A DNA stretch of 64,000 bases from Lachnoclostridium sp. An138 (GCF_002160765.1 NZ_NFLF01000004.1:62001-126000), one strand, 5' to 3'. Shown: positions 37,474-47,229, numbered from the stretch's first letter. The notes: a model not told the origin generated them from the letters alone. Numbers and translations are program-made.

Positions 37474-38565
37474 TTATCCATTCTGTCTGCTCTGCAGGAT
37501 CTCCGAAAACACAGCCGGAAGCGGCGCGGTAAATGACCTGCCCGAAACCTCCGCCAGCGCTCCCGAAAGCTCCGGGAATTCCAGCCGGTACGCATGCAGA
37601 AGCTGATATTTCAGCCCAAACTCCTTCAGGAAAAGCCGGTTCAGCTCCGGCTTTCCGTATTTCGCGTCCCCGATCAGCGGATGGCCCAGAGAAGCCAGAT
37701 GAGCCCGGATCTGATGGGAACGTCCGGTCAGCAGATTGATTTCCAGATAAGTGAACGTCTTTCCGAAAAGGCGGAACTGCTCAAGCGGCCGGTATTCCGT
37801 ACAGATCGGAAGAGCCCCTTCTCTTTTTTCTCTCAGGATCTGTACCTGATTGGTACGTTTGTTTTTCAGAAGCCAGCCTTCCGCCCGTCTGGTTTCCGCA
37901 ATGGTTCCTACGGCAATGGTGCGGTAAAACTTGTGCAGGCTCCGTGTCCGGAACAGCTCGTTCAGTTCCTGAAGACCCCGGAGGCTCTTTCCTGCTGCCA
38001 CAAGGCCGCTGGTATTCCGGTCCAGGCGGCTGCAGATTCCAGGCCGGAAGCTCCGGAGCTCCTCTTCTGCGATCTGCCCGGACTCCAGCAGATATGCCGT
38101 CAGATATTCTACCAGCGACACATCGGAAGGAACGGCCTTCTGGGAAAGCAGGCCGGCAGGTTTATTAAAAAGAATCACGTGCCTGTCCTCATAGATAATC
38201 TCCGGACGCAGGTTCTCCGGAAGCTTTTCTGTAAGCTTCTGTGCGGATTTCTGCCGCGGCGGGAGCTGCCCTCCGCGTAAGGCTTCGCCGCGCGGGACTT
38301 CGCTTCCTGCCAGAGAGTTCATCCCCGGTATGCCTCTTCCCGCAGCGGAAGAAAAACCGTCTATCGTCTCATCCGCCAGAAACAGGCGGATCTCATCTCC
38401 CACCTGCAGGCTCTCGTTTCCCTGGGCCTTTTTCCCATTCAGTGTGATATTCTTTTTGCGCAGCATTTTATAGAAAAAGCTCTTTGGGGACTTGTCCATA
38501 TACTTTTCCAGCAGGCGCAAAAGGCGCTGCCCGGCTTCGTTTTCTCCAACTGTTAAAAGACGCAT
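37474..38565 (-). CDS. RluA-family pseudouridine synthase
   Basis: 363 aa RNA-modifying enzyme. An S4-like RNA-binding domain covers residues 1-75 (MLRKKNITLNGKKAQGNESL), and the catalytic Asp is in SRLDRNTSGL with TGRSHQIRAHLASLGHPLIGD behind it. Between the two sits an unusual linker of about 40 residues rich in Gly, Ser and Arg (SSAAGRGIPGMNSLAG). The ATG at 38565 follows GAGGAG; an upstream extension of 25 codons is rejected. The target, 23S rRNA or tRNA, is uncertain. Confidence 0.9.
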   Translation of the reverse strand: MRLLTVGENEAGQRLLRLLEKYMDKSPKSFFYKMLRKKNITLNGKKAQGNESLQVGDEIRLFLADETIDGFSSAAGRGIPGMNSLAGSEVPRGEALRGGQLPPRQKSAQKLTEKLPENLRPEIIYEDRHVILFNKPAGLLSQKAVPSDVSLVEYLTAYLLESGQIAEEELRSFRPGICSRLDRNTSGLVAAGKSLRGLQELNELFRTRSLHKFYRTIAVGTIAETRRAEGWLLKNKRTNQVQILREKREGALPICTEYRPLEQFRLFGKTFTYLEINLLTGRSHQIRAHLASLGHPLIGDAKYGKPELNRLFLKEFGLKYQLLHAYRLEFPELSGALAEVSGRSFTAPLPAVFSEILQSRQNG

Positions 38566-38603
38566 TCGCTTTCTTCTCCTCGATTTATCCGAAAAGGTAT
38601 CCT

Positions 38604-39203
38604 TTACAACGACAGAGACAAAATCAACTCCCGGATACACTGCTCCCGATTCATCCCCGGAAACCGCTCGTCCGGCGTAAACGGAATCTCCTCCGGATCA
38701 CGCTTTGCCAGAGCATCCACCCGGTCAAGATACGTTTTCAGATCCGGAAAGATATGAACATGAATTCCGGAAATGCCGTTTTCCTTCAGCATTTTTACAA
38801 TATGATCCTGCAAAGGCTTTAAATCTGTGTTTTTCATGGTCGTATAGCCCGCAATCTCATTTCCGCTGATCACCAGACTGTGGACCGGATAATTCTTCTC
38901 GTATGTGGTAAGAACAAGTTCATAAGCCCTTGTGAGCTTTCCCCCATGGGCTTCTATCTCTTCGTACAGTCCCTTTGGCATGGAACGCCGCTTCAGAAAC
39001 ATCAGGACGTTCACCATCTCCTTGCAGGCCGGGAGACAGCCCACAATCGCCAGAATGGTAAAATAATTCCGCTTCGTGCCTGTCGTCACATAGCCCAGCA
39101 CAAAAATGGATATGGGAATCAGAAAAAACAGGAAGGTTTTTAAAATCTGGGATCTTTTATGGGCATCCGTGTAGCCCCACTCTCCCTTTCCCGGTATACG
39201 CAT
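38604..39203 (-). CDS. Two-helix membrane protein, unknown
   Basis: 199 aa. Two adjacent hydrophobic segments near the N-terminus (about residues 23-41 and 47-68) are followed by a cytosolic-looking domain with FLKRRSMPKGLYEEIEAHGG, YPVHSLVISGNEIAGY and a Lys/Asp-rich end. I believe it is conserved in Lachnospiraceae but know no function. It lies 38 nt upstream of the pseudouridine synthase gene and is probably co-transcribed. Confidence 0.6.
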   Translation of the reverse strand: MRIPGKGEWGYTDAHKRSQILKTFLFFLIPISIFVLGYVTTGTKRNYFTILAIVGCLPACKEMVNVLMFLKRRSMPKGLYEEIEAHGGKLTRAYELVLTTYEKNYPVHSLVISGNEIAGYTTMKNTDLKPLQDHIVKMLKENGISGIHVHIFPDLKTYLDRVDALAKRDPEEIPFTPDERFPGMNREQCIRELILSLSL

Positions 39204-39278
39204 GACGTTTTCTCCTTTTCGTTCTTTCAGTCTGCCGCAGGCAGCGCAGGCTTACAGCAGCTTTACAGTCGTTCAATT

Positions 39279-39632
39279 TTACAAAAACTTCTCCCATTCG
39301 GCTTCCTTAAATCCCACGAGGACCTGTGTATCCGTCACAACGATTGGACGCTTCACCAGCATTCCGTCTGTGGCAAGAAGGGCGTACTGTTCTTCTTCGT
39401 TCATATTCGGAAGCTTCTCTTTCAGGTTCATATTCTTATAAAGCAGGCCGTTGGTATTGAAAAATTTCTTTAAGGGCAGACCGCTTTTCTGCTGCCATTC
39501 CTTCAGTTCTCCGGCAGTGGGATTCTGCTCCTTGATATGGCGCGCCTCATAGGATACCCCGTGGCTGTCCAGCCACTTTTTCGCTTTCTGGCAGGTAGAA
39601 CAGGGCGGATACTGTAAAAATAAAATACTCAT
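39279..39632 (-). CDS. ArsC/Spx-family thioredoxin-fold protein
   Basis: 117 aa. It begins MSILFLQYPPCSTCQKAKKWL with a CxxC redox pair (Cys12 and Cys15) and ends with RPIVVTDTQVLVGFKEAEW, typical of the YffB/ArsC/Spx family. It could be an arsenate-reductase-like thiol oxidoreductase or an Spx-like regulator; no arsenic resistance genes are nearby, so the first name would be an over-claim. Confidence 0.85.
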   Translation of the reverse strand: MSILFLQYPPCSTCQKAKKWLDSHGVSYEARHIKEQNPTAGELKEWQQKSGLPLKKFFNTNGLLYKNMNLKEKLPNMNEEEQYALLATDGMLVKRPIVVTDTQVLVGFKEAEWEKFL

Positions 39633-39763
39633 GGCTTTCTTCTCTCCTTTTTCATTTCATGTGTCCGGGTGCTCTGTTTTGCGGCTCTGTTTTTTCATTT
39701 AGACTTTTATATTTATTAGAGCTCTTTGTATATCTGGATTCCATAAAATCCGCATCCGGGATT

Positions 39764-40021
39764 TTATACCCCCAGAATCTCATGGATCTGAGGAATGGTT
39801 TTTCCTTCCTCCCGGAGAGCTTTGATATGAGCGATGCGTTCTATGGTCTTTTCCCTGGGATAACGCCTGGTCAGCTTCTCCTCTTCCTGCTCAAAGGGGA
39901 GAAAGCCTTCCTCGGTATAGAATTTCAGAGTGCTGTAACGCACTCCCGTCAGCCGCGTAAGTTCCCCGATGGTTACGTATTCGGAAGCCAGAATCGCTTC
40001 CATACTTCTCTGTCTTGACAT
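39764..40021 (-). CDS. Small MerR-like DNA-binding protein
   Basis: 85 aa, essentially only the winged helix-turn-helix: YVTIGELTRLTGVRYSTLKFYTEEGFLPF and RRYPREKTIERIAHIKALREEGKTI. The usual effector domain and long dimer helix are missing. It lies 15 nt behind the GPP34 gene in the same transcript, so the pair may act together. Confidence 0.75.
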   Translation of the reverse strand: MSRQRSMEAILASEYVTIGELTRLTGVRYSTLKFYTEEGFLPFEQEEEKLTRRYPREKTIERIAHIKALREEGKTIPQIHEILGV

Positions 40022-40036
40022 AACCGCGCCTCCTTG

Positions 40037-40690
40037 TCAGGTAGCTGCGACAATCAACAGGACAAACAGGTTATCAATGTCTTCCAGTACCTTCTGAAAA
40101 GCTTTTACCTGGGGATTCTCCTTAATTTCTTTCAGCCTGGCCTTCAGCGCCTTCTTTTCATAGGCGGAAAAATACCGGGACAATTCGCCGCTTTTATCGA
40201 GAAGGGCTGTCAGCGCGATGATATCCTCGGACAGCTCGCCGTCCTCCAGAAGTTCCGCGCGGATATTCTGAATCACACGATCCAGCGCCTTTTCGTTCGG
40301 AACATAAATGGTCTTTCCGCCGAAAAGTCCGCCTCTCTCTTCTGCGGCGCAGCCAGCTTCCACCAGGGATTTGCCGACCGCGTCAACGATTTCATTGATA
40401 TTCTGATCCGTAAAAGTAACAGAATTACGTTCCACAATCTTTTTAAATTTAACAGGCTGCTTCTGCTCGATATAGGAATAGACCGGCCGGAGATAACTCA
40501 TCCTGTCCGGGAGATGGGTTCTTAATGAAAGCCTGTCTTTTTCCTCCCAAGAAATAATCCCGTCCAGCAGAAGCTCCAGCACACAGGCTCCTGTCAGGCA
40601 CATACCCTTCTCAATGTCAAAAGACGAAATCTTTCCTTTATTGCGCAGTACACAGAGCAGATATTCCTGCGTAAGTGACAGTTCTTGCAT
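40037..40690 (-). CDS. GPP34 (GOLPH3-like) family protein
   Basis: 217 aa. LSLTQEYLLCVLRNKGKISS at the N-terminus and LFGGKTIYVPNEKALDRVIQNIRAELLEDGELSEDIIALTALLDKSGEL fit the GPP34 fold; in eukaryotes GOLPH3/Vps74 binds phosphatidylinositol-4-phosphate at the Golgi. Bacterial members are of unknown function, perhaps binding lipids or membranes. It is co-transcribed with a minimal MerR protein. Confidence 0.75.
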   Translation of the reverse strand: MQELSLTQEYLLCVLRNKGKISSFDIEKGMCLTGACVLELLLDGIISWEEKDRLSLRTHLPDRMSYLRPVYSYIEQKQPVKFKKIVERNSVTFTDQNINEIVDAVGKSLVEAGCAAEERGGLFGGKTIYVPNEKALDRVIQNIRAELLEDGELSEDIIALTALLDKSGELSRYFSAYEKKALKARLKEIKENPQVKAFQKVLEDIDNLFVLLIVAAT

Positions 40691-40899
40691 ATCGGTTTCC
40701 TCCTTACTTCTTACCGCTTATTACTTACTACTTACGATATAAAAATATCATAGAAGCCCGGCCCTGTCAACAACTTTTTTATATTTGGAAACAGTTTCAT
40801 AACGCCGCAAGGAAAATGATAATTCCGGCCGCTGTGAAAAAAGGAACGCAGTATTTGCGTTCCCTCTTGAAAACTCATCCGGATTCTGTACGCGAATCT

Positions 40900-41565
40900 T
40901 TACAGATAAGAGCCGCCGGCCCCGGAGGGCAGAAAACCGATACGCAGAATCCTCCTTACCAGCTTCCACATTCCATTCAAAATTCCGGCATTCGCATAGC
41001 TGAGCGGCGTCCATAAAATCCCGGTCGCGAGACAGATCACAAGAATCAGCGGCGCGTATCTTCGGATTCTTGCGTAAAAACGTCCCACACCCGGCAAAAG
41101 TTCCTGCAGCACATTTGAACCGTCCAGCGGCGGAACCGGAATCAGATTAAAAGTGCCAAGTCCGATATTGATCACGGCCAGATAGTAGAACCAGATTCCG
41201 GGAATGCTGCCGTTTTTATAGAAAATCCCGAAAATCAGCATTCCAAGGAAGCCCACCAGATAATTCATGCAGGGACCTGCCAGGGAAACAAGAATGATGC
41301 CTTTTTTCCGGTTCCTGTAGTATGCCGTGTTGATCCGGACCGGTTTGGCCCAGCCCATCCGGAACAGGAGCAGGCAGAGGGTTCCCCAGAAATCCAGATG
41401 AGCAAAGGGGTTCAGCGTCAGGCGCCCTTCTCTCTCAGGTGTCGGATCTCCCAGCCTGTAGGAAACGTATCCATGGGCGAATTCATGGACTGTAATTGCA
41501 ATTAAAATAGCGGGAATCGTATAAAGCAGTTCCCTTAGATATCCCATGGAAAGTAAAAATCTCAT
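40900..41565 (-). CDS. M50 (site-2 protease-type) membrane metalloprotease
   Basis: 221 aa YwhC-like intramembrane peptidase. The zinc motif HEFAH is in ITVHEFAHGYVSYRLGDPTP, and the third ligand in FNLIPVPPLDGS. About five or six membrane helices. Substrates of this short subfamily, which lacks a PDZ domain, are not known. It lies 76 nt behind the large helicase gene on the same strand. Confidence 0.88.
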   Translation of the reverse strand: MRFLLSMGYLRELLYTIPAILIAITVHEFAHGYVSYRLGDPTPEREGRLTLNPFAHLDFWGTLCLLLFRMGWAKPVRINTAYYRNRKKGIILVSLAGPCMNYLVGFLGMLIFGIFYKNGSIPGIWFYYLAVINIGLGTFNLIPVPPLDGSNVLQELLPGVGRFYARIRRYAPLILVICLATGILWTPLSYANAGILNGMWKLVRRILRIGFLPSGAGGSYL

Positions 41566-41641
41566 CCGTCATATACCTCTTTTCTGTGGCTTAAAACCAG
41601 GGCAGACATTCTGCTGCCTGTTTATCCTCGTACCTGTCCTG

Positions 41642-44368
41642 TCACTCGTATCTGCCTTTCGCGACTTTCCTTCCCTGAAGTACGCTCTGGTTCCTGTTGA
41701 CAAAGGACCGCGTTCTGGCCCGCAGCAGAACCCTGCGCCCTTCAGGCGTCCGGGTATAGACAAGCCGGAATCTTCCCAGCGCGCCGCGCATATGTTTTTC
41801 AAAAACGGCCGCCCGTTCCTTCTGTTTTCCAAAGATCTCAGGCACCGCATAAGATTCGCCGTTTTTCCAGAATTTTGCGTTCCGCGTCAGCAGATATCTG
41901 GGATTATCAATCACTCCCCAGAGTTCCTCCATACAGCTGGCAAACATGGTCTTGTCTCTCATGGTTCCGCCCTTCAGATACGTACGGATCAGGATTCCGT
42001 CTGTGGATTCCACTTCTGCCCTGCAGTGTTCCGCATCTTCCAGCTCTCCGATCTCGGCCAGAGCCCGGGCCGCCGCCCGGCTGATATGCTTCATTCTACG
42101 CTCCGGCGTGCTGAAACGGAAGAGCAGAATCCCGTACCTGGCAGTCAGGGCGGCCATCAGAAGCATGAGAATGCCCAGAAGTCTGACCTGCATGGCGCTT
42201 CCCCCGCCGATCTGAATAAAAGAACGTCCCAGATACATGAGAATTGTCAGAACCACATTTATGATTTCTATTCCCAGAGCATGAATGAAAAGATAACTGG
42301 TCTTAAGCTCTTTCGCAGAAACCTCTTCCACCTGCTCCACTTCCATGCCGCCCCGGATCTCTCGCAGAGACTCCTGCCACCTCCTGCGCAGCCCCTCTCT
42401 GTCTGCGGCTCTTTCAAGCATCATCTGGTTAATCTCATCCATTTTGGAGCGGGAATCGAATTCCGGAATATTCAGGCGGCCAATTCCGCTTTCTATCACA
42501 GGCTCCTTCCAGGAGACGCCCAGAAAGGAATCAAATCTTCTGACCAGCGTCTCATAGTCACCGGAAAAGTCCGCCTGTCTTGTCTTTCCATCCTTTTGGG
42601 GAAAGATACAGGCAAGATGCCAGATGTTTCCCGTCTTATCAGGCCGCTCCCCGTCAGTTCGGATCGTCCGGCCGCGCATCTGGTTGCTCAGCATAAACGA
42701 TCCCACATAAGTGGCAAGAATCAGAGAGTTGACGCAGGGCGCGTCCCAGCCCTCGCCCAAAAGGGACTTGGTGCCTACAAGGGCATTGATATCTCCCTGC
42801 CGGAAAAGCTCTGTGACCGCGGTTACCACATGCGTAGTTTTCCCTTTCACCTGGAGCCGTCCGAATCCGGTTTCCCGAAGGGGTGTCAGAGCGCTATCGC
42901 AGCCCTTCGCCGCCAGAAGGCCCTTCAGCTTCTCCTCTGCCTCCATGGGAACAATCACCACAGTTCCGCTCAGACAGCCCAGACGAAGCCCCTCCTGCTT
43001 CATCCTTCTCAGATGCTCAAAAATGGGAACAGCTCCGATTTCAGAGGTCATATCCTGCTCCGTCCCCACAAGGGAGAGCTTCTCTTTTTTGATGTAATCG
43101 CAAAGGACAAGCAGGCGGAGATCCTCGCCCTGAGCCTGATATTCCGCCAGGGCAATCTTCCGGATGCTGTCCATTTTTCCGCAGCTTTTGACCAGCAGCT
43201 TCTGCATCGCATCCTTATGAGTCAGAGACACCTTTCCTCTGTAAATGCAGCCAGCTTCCTTCAATTCCCGGATCAGCTGCGCTCTCTGCTCTTCAGATAC
43301 CTGATAGGAATCCGCGTCATCGTACAGAAATCCCTGCAGCAGTATCTCCAGCCAGCTGTCCGTCAGTTTCGGCAGCTGCCCTTTCGTACCGATCAGTTTT
43401 TTGAGATACGGAGAAAAGGGAATACCCTCAGCCTGGCAGAAAATGAGAAGCGCCGAAAAATAGTTCGGATTATCCAGAAAACGTTCGCTGTATTCTTCCG
43501 GATTTTTCAGGCCTTTGTGCGCAGCAATCATCTGCACAAACCCATCGCCCGTCAGAATTGCATTCCTGACTTTTTCCGTCCGTCTCTGATATTCACTTAT
43601 CTCCTCCAGTTCTTTCCGGGCAGGCCAGTTAAAATAGACATAGTCTTCATGCGGACAGAGACTGCCCTCTCTCACCAGCTCCGGCGTGAAAATCTCTTCA
43701 TCGATGGGACCGCACAGATCCATATAGCGCTTCCACTGTCCCGGAGTGCTGTCATAGGGCGGAGTCGCGGTAAGAGAAATCACCGTCATGCCTTTCATCT
43801 TTTTCATAAAAGCTTCCAGAGCCTTCCACCACTCGCTCCTCAGATGATGGGCCTCATCCAGGCAGATGGTTTTTATGCCGGCGGCTCTGACCGCCTCAAA
43901 GAGATCAAAATCCCGGAAATCCACTTCTTCTGTTTCCCTGTCTTCTGTTCCCTCTGAATCTTTCTCCTGCGGATCTTTCTCCTCCGCTTCCTCTTCTGCG
44001 TCCGTCAGCTCTCCCTGATAATGCTTCATGGCGCTGTACAGAGCCTGATAAGTGGCCGCCGTGATACATTTCATCTGTCTCAGGTCGTTGGACAAAAGCT
44101 CCTCTGCCCGGCAGCTCTCCGTCAGAAATCCTTCTGTGATGCGTTCCAGCCACTGCTGACGGATGGTAATGCTTGGAGACAAAATCAGACATGGCGCGCC
44201 CAGCCGGCGGATCAGCTCGATTCCCAGCGTTGTCTTTCCCGAGCCGGGCGCCGCTACTATATGCAGTTTTCCATCCAGCAGATAGTTCCGGGAGTTTTCC
44301 AAAACCCTTTCCTGATAGGTTCTCCATTTTCCCTGAAACTGTAAAATACCATCGTAAATATTCTTCAT
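41642..44368 (-). CDS. SF2 DEAD/DEAH helicase-like protein with C-terminal membrane segments
   Basis: 908 aa. Helicase motifs in order: Walker A AAPGSGKTTLG (near residue 40), CLDEAHH (Walker B), SLTATPP (motif III), GTKSLLGEGWDAP (motif V) and NQMRGRTIRTD (motif VI). An acidic insert rich in Glu and Asp separates Walker A from DEAH (about residues 122-148). Residues 690-752 hold two long hydrophobic stretches that look like membrane helices, followed by a basic C-terminal domain of about 155 residues. No nuclease or methyltransferase is adjacent. It may be a membrane-anchored ATPase or translocase acting on nucleic acid. AAAGGA precedes the ATG. Confidence 0.8.
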   Translation of the reverse strand: MKNIYDGILQFQGKWRTYQERVLENSRNYLLDGKLHIVAAPGSGKTTLGIELIRRLGAPCLILSPSITIRQQWLERITEGFLTESCRAEELLSNDLRQMKCITAATYQALYSAMKHYQGELTDAEEEAEEKDPQEKDSEGTEDRETEEVDFRDFDLFEAVRAAGIKTICLDEAHHLRSEWWKALEAFMKKMKGMTVISLTATPPYDSTPGQWKRYMDLCGPIDEEIFTPELVREGSLCPHEDYVYFNWPARKELEEISEYQRRTEKVRNAILTGDGFVQMIAAHKGLKNPEEYSERFLDNPNYFSALLIFCQAEGIPFSPYLKKLIGTKGQLPKLTDSWLEILLQGFLYDDADSYQVSEEQRAQLIRELKEAGCIYRGKVSLTHKDAMQKLLVKSCGKMDSIRKIALAEYQAQGEDLRLLVLCDYIKKEKLSLVGTEQDMTSEIGAVPIFEHLRRMKQEGLRLGCLSGTVVIVPMEAEEKLKGLLAAKGCDSALTPLRETGFGRLQVKGKTTHVVTAVTELFRQGDINALVGTKSLLGEGWDAPCVNSLILATYVGSFMLSNQMRGRTIRTDGERPDKTGNIWHLACIFPQKDGKTRQADFSGDYETLVRRFDSFLGVSWKEPVIESGIGRLNIPEFDSRSKMDEINQMMLERAADREGLRRRWQESLREIRGGMEVEQVEEVSAKELKTSYLFIHALGIEIINVVLTILMYLGRSFIQIGGGSAMQVRLLGILMLLMAALTARYGILLFRFSTPERRMKHISRAAARALAEIGELEDAEHCRAEVESTDGILIRTYLKGGTMRDKTMFASCMEELWGVIDNPRYLLTRNAKFWKNGESYAVPEIFGKQKERAAVFEKHMRGALGRFRLVYTRTPEGRRVLLRARTRSFVNRNQSVLQGRKVAKGRYE

Positions 44369-44483
44369 TTTCCGGTATCCTTTTTCTCATACGGATTTTA
44401 AATTTCTCACACCGGACACATTCCTTTGCAGGAAGCCGCGCGGCGCTTTAAAATCAGTATAACATATCTGCTGTCAGAATACA

Positions 44484-46469
44484 CTATCTGCTTACAATCC
44501 GGTAATAAGTCCTGGCCGTCAGCAGATACACGATCACATAGAATACCGCGAACACCAGAAAGCTGACCGCCGTGCAGGCCATGTAAAGCCTGGTATTCGA
44601 CAGGTAAAGAAGCTCCAGCAGCCGGGACATAAGCGGAAAGGCCGCAGCCACATGAATGCCTGCCGTAAGCAGCGGAAGGAAAAATACCGTCAGAACCTGG
44701 GAACGGATAGCCGACCGCACCTCCCTGCGGCTTAAACCTACTTTACGCATAATCGCAAACCGTTCTCTGTCCTCAAATCCCTCGGAAATCTGCTTATAAT
44801 AAATGATAAGAACTGCCGCTATGAGAAAAAGCACGCCCAGGAAAAGTCCCAGGAAGAAAAAGCCTCCATACAGCTTCAGATAGACGGCGTCTGCGTCCAC
44901 CCTGGAATCCGGAATGCCTTTCAGATCTCCATTCTGCAGCAGGTTCAGCAAAGCCTCTGCAAAGGCACGCTGCTCTTCCTGATCCGCGTCCGTATCAAAG
45001 GCATAAAAGCTGTCCGGTTCACTTGCAATATCTGTCAGAGCCTCCTTCTGCTTCGCATAGATCTCATCCATCTCCTGCTGATCGGGAACGACCAGGAAAT
45101 AGCTGCTTGCAATATTGGCAGCCATAAGGCTCTTTCCCGGGAAATCCTCCAGAACAGCTTTCACCTGATATTCCCGGTCGAACAGCTTCAGGGAAGAAGC
45201 ATCATAGTCTCCCTGGCTGTCATAGAGAATAATCTCGCCGTCCGAGAGCGAAGCATTGGTGCTGGCAGCCCCGTTGTACTCATCCAGCGTGATCACATAC
45301 AGATTTACAATCTTATCCGCGTCCAGAAAAGTGCCTTCCCGGGACACCCGGAAGGAATCCCCCTCCTTCATCGCAGAAAATACCAGATAGGAATACTGCA
45401 CCCCGCCTGTCACAGAAAGCCCCTGCTCCTGCTGAAACTCCCGCACGCGGTTATACAGCGCCTGGCTTCTTTCTTCCGTATCTTCCCTGGAATAGACTAC
45501 AAAGTCATAAGGGTACCGGGAATTTACCACATCGCTAATTCCGATCATCAGCGAACTCGTTGCCGAGATCATCACCAGCACCATGGTGGACAGAATACAG
45601 ATATTCGCAAGTCCGACCGCATTCTGCTTCATGCGGTAAATCATGCCGGAGACACTGATAAAATGCCCTGTCTTATAATAATAAGCCTTATTGCTTCTTA
45701 AAAGCTTCAGAAAGGCGATGCTGCCTGCCGTGAACAAAAGATACGTCCCCACTACCACCAGCGCCACCGCTATGAAAAAGATATAGATGGAAGAAATGGG
45801 ATTTTTTGTGGTAATGGCCAGATAATATCCGGTTCCCACACAGAGAAAACCCAGGAGCGCCGCAGGCCATTTCGTCTTCGGCTCCCGCTCTCCGGCCTGG
45901 CTGTCACGCAGAAGCCCCACGGGCGTCGCCACCTGAATCTGCCGCACGGCATTCAGGAAAATCAGCAGAAAAATCACCGCGAAAAGCCGGACCGTGCTCC
46001 AGACTGCCTCTCCGGATATAAAGAAGCCGAGAGAAACCTCCGCACGGACAAGCTTCGCGATCGCCAGGAACATGATCTTGTCAAGAGCTATTCCAAACAG
46101 CAGGCCGCAGGCCATACTGATGAGAAAGACATACAGGGATTCCCAGGCCAGGGTCCCTGCCAGATGGCGCTTTCCAAGACCAAGAATGTGAAAGACGCCG
46201 AATTCCTTTTTTCTCCGTTTCAGGAGGAAGCTGTTTGTGTAAAAGAGAAAGATCAGCGAAAACAGGCTGATGATTCCCGCTCCCATCTCCATCAGAGAGA
46301 TCAGCGTCCGATCCCCTGTCATCTCTTCCAGACCAGGATTCAGGGACAGTGACTTTACGATATAATAAAGCATGACCGTTGAGGTGCAGGTCAGAATATA
46401 GGGGAAATACGTGTTTCCGTTCTTTTTGATATTTCCGGCGGCCAGCCTCGCAAAAAATCCTCTACGCAT
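44484..46469 (-). CDS. BceB-type ABC transporter permease
   Basis: About 660 aa FtsX-family permease with ten predicted helices and one large extracellular domain of about 200 residues between helices 7 and 8 (from about residue 320 to 530), the mark of BceB-type peptide-detoxification transporters. It works with the ATPase encoded at 46462-47229. It removes cell-wall-active peptides such as bacitracin from their lipid target and signals flux to the sensor kinase. The ATG at 46469 overlaps the ATPase stop by 8 nt; a TTG 21 nt upstream is less likely. Confidence 0.88.
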   Translation of the reverse strand: MRRGFFARLAAGNIKKNGNTYFPYILTCTSTVMLYYIVKSLSLNPGLEEMTGDRTLISLMEMGAGIISLFSLIFLFYTNSFLLKRRKKEFGVFHILGLGKRHLAGTLAWESLYVFLISMACGLLFGIALDKIMFLAIAKLVRAEVSLGFFISGEAVWSTVRLFAVIFLLIFLNAVRQIQVATPVGLLRDSQAGEREPKTKWPAALLGFLCVGTGYYLAITTKNPISSIYIFFIAVALVVVGTYLLFTAGSIAFLKLLRSNKAYYYKTGHFISVSGMIYRMKQNAVGLANICILSTMVLVMISATSSLMIGISDVVNSRYPYDFVVYSREDTEERSQALYNRVREFQQEQGLSVTGGVQYSYLVFSAMKEGDSFRVSREGTFLDADKIVNLYVITLDEYNGAASTNASLSDGEIILYDSQGDYDASSLKLFDREYQVKAVLEDFPGKSLMAANIASSYFLVVPDQQEMDEIYAKQKEALTDIASEPDSFYAFDTDADQEEQRAFAEALLNLLQNGDLKGIPDSRVDADAVYLKLYGGFFFLGLFLGVLFLIAAVLIIYYKQISEGFEDRERFAIMRKVGLSRREVRSAIRSQVLTVFFLPLLTAGIHVAAAFPLMSRLLELLYLSNTRLYMACTAVSFLVFAVFYVIVYLLTARTYYRIVSR

Positions 46470-47229
46470 GGCGCTCACCGCCTGCCGCAAGCAGAGTCAG
46501 CGTATTGGATATCTTCTGAAACTGCTGTTCTTCCGTCGCGTCTCCGCGGTAAATCTGATGGAACACCTGGCCGTCCCGGATAAAGAGCACGCGCCCCGCA
46601 TGGCTGGCCGCCTTTGTGGAATGCGTTACCATCAGAATCGTCTGACCGTCCCGGTTAACCTCGTCAAAAATCCGGAGAAGATTGTCCGTGGCTCTGGAAT
46701 CCAGCGCGCCTGTGGGCTCATCCGCCAGCAGAAGCTTCGGCTCCGTAATCAGCGCCCGGGCCACGGCCGCCCGCTGTTTCTGCCCGCCGGACACCTCATA
46801 GGGATATTTCTTCAGGATATCGGTAATCTGCAGCTTCCGGGCCAGAGGCTTCAGGCGCCCGGCCATCTCCCGATAGCTTTTCCCCGCCAGCACCAGCGGA
46901 AGAAAGATATTGTCCTGGATGGAAAAGGTATCCAGCAGATTGAATTCCTGGAACACGAAGCCCAGATTGTCCCGGCGGAACGCCGAGATCTCCTTTTCCT
47001 TCACAGAGGAAAGATTTCTTCCATCCAGAATCACCTCTCCTCCTGTGGGTTTGTCGAGAGCCGCGAGAATGTTTAAGAGGGTCGTCTTTCCGGAACCGGA
47101 CTCTCCCATAATTGCCACGTATTCTCCCTCCTCCACAGAAAAGGATACGTTGGAAAGCGCCTGGACCTGATTTCCTCCAAAGCGCGTCGTATAAATCTTT
47201 TTCAGGCATTTTGCCTCCAAAATCGCCAT
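46462..47229 (-). CDS. BceA-type ABC transporter ATP-binding protein
   Basis: 255 aa. Walker A GESGSGKTT, signature motif VSGGQKQRAAVARAL, Walker B LLLADEPTGALDS and H-loop MVTHSTKAASHAGR are complete. N-terminus LEAKCLKKIYTTRFGGNQVQALSNVSF fits the MacB/BceA group. It powers the adjacent BceB permease. A hairpin and a BceR-like box lie upstream, so it can be expressed separately from the kinase genes. Confidence 0.92.
   Translation of the reverse strand: MAILEAKCLKKIYTTRFGGNQVQALSNVSFSVEEGEYVAIMGESGSGKTTLLNILAALDKPTGGEVILDGRNLSSVKEKEISAFRRDNLGFVFQEFNLLDTFSIQDNIFLPLVLAGKSYREMAGRLKPLARKLQITDILKKYPYEVSGGQKQRAAVARALITEPKLLLADEPTGALDSRATDNLLRIFDEVNRDGQTILMVTHSTKAASHAGRVLFIRDGQVFHQIYRGDATEEQQFQKISNTLTLLAAGGERHA

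Noticed and set aside
41546-43957. Long plus-strand open frame of about 800 codons opposite the helicase gene
   Set aside because: It is the antisense shadow of a gene with clear helicase motifs; its translation is low-complexity, rich in His, Arg and Pro, with no recognisable domain or ribosome binding site.
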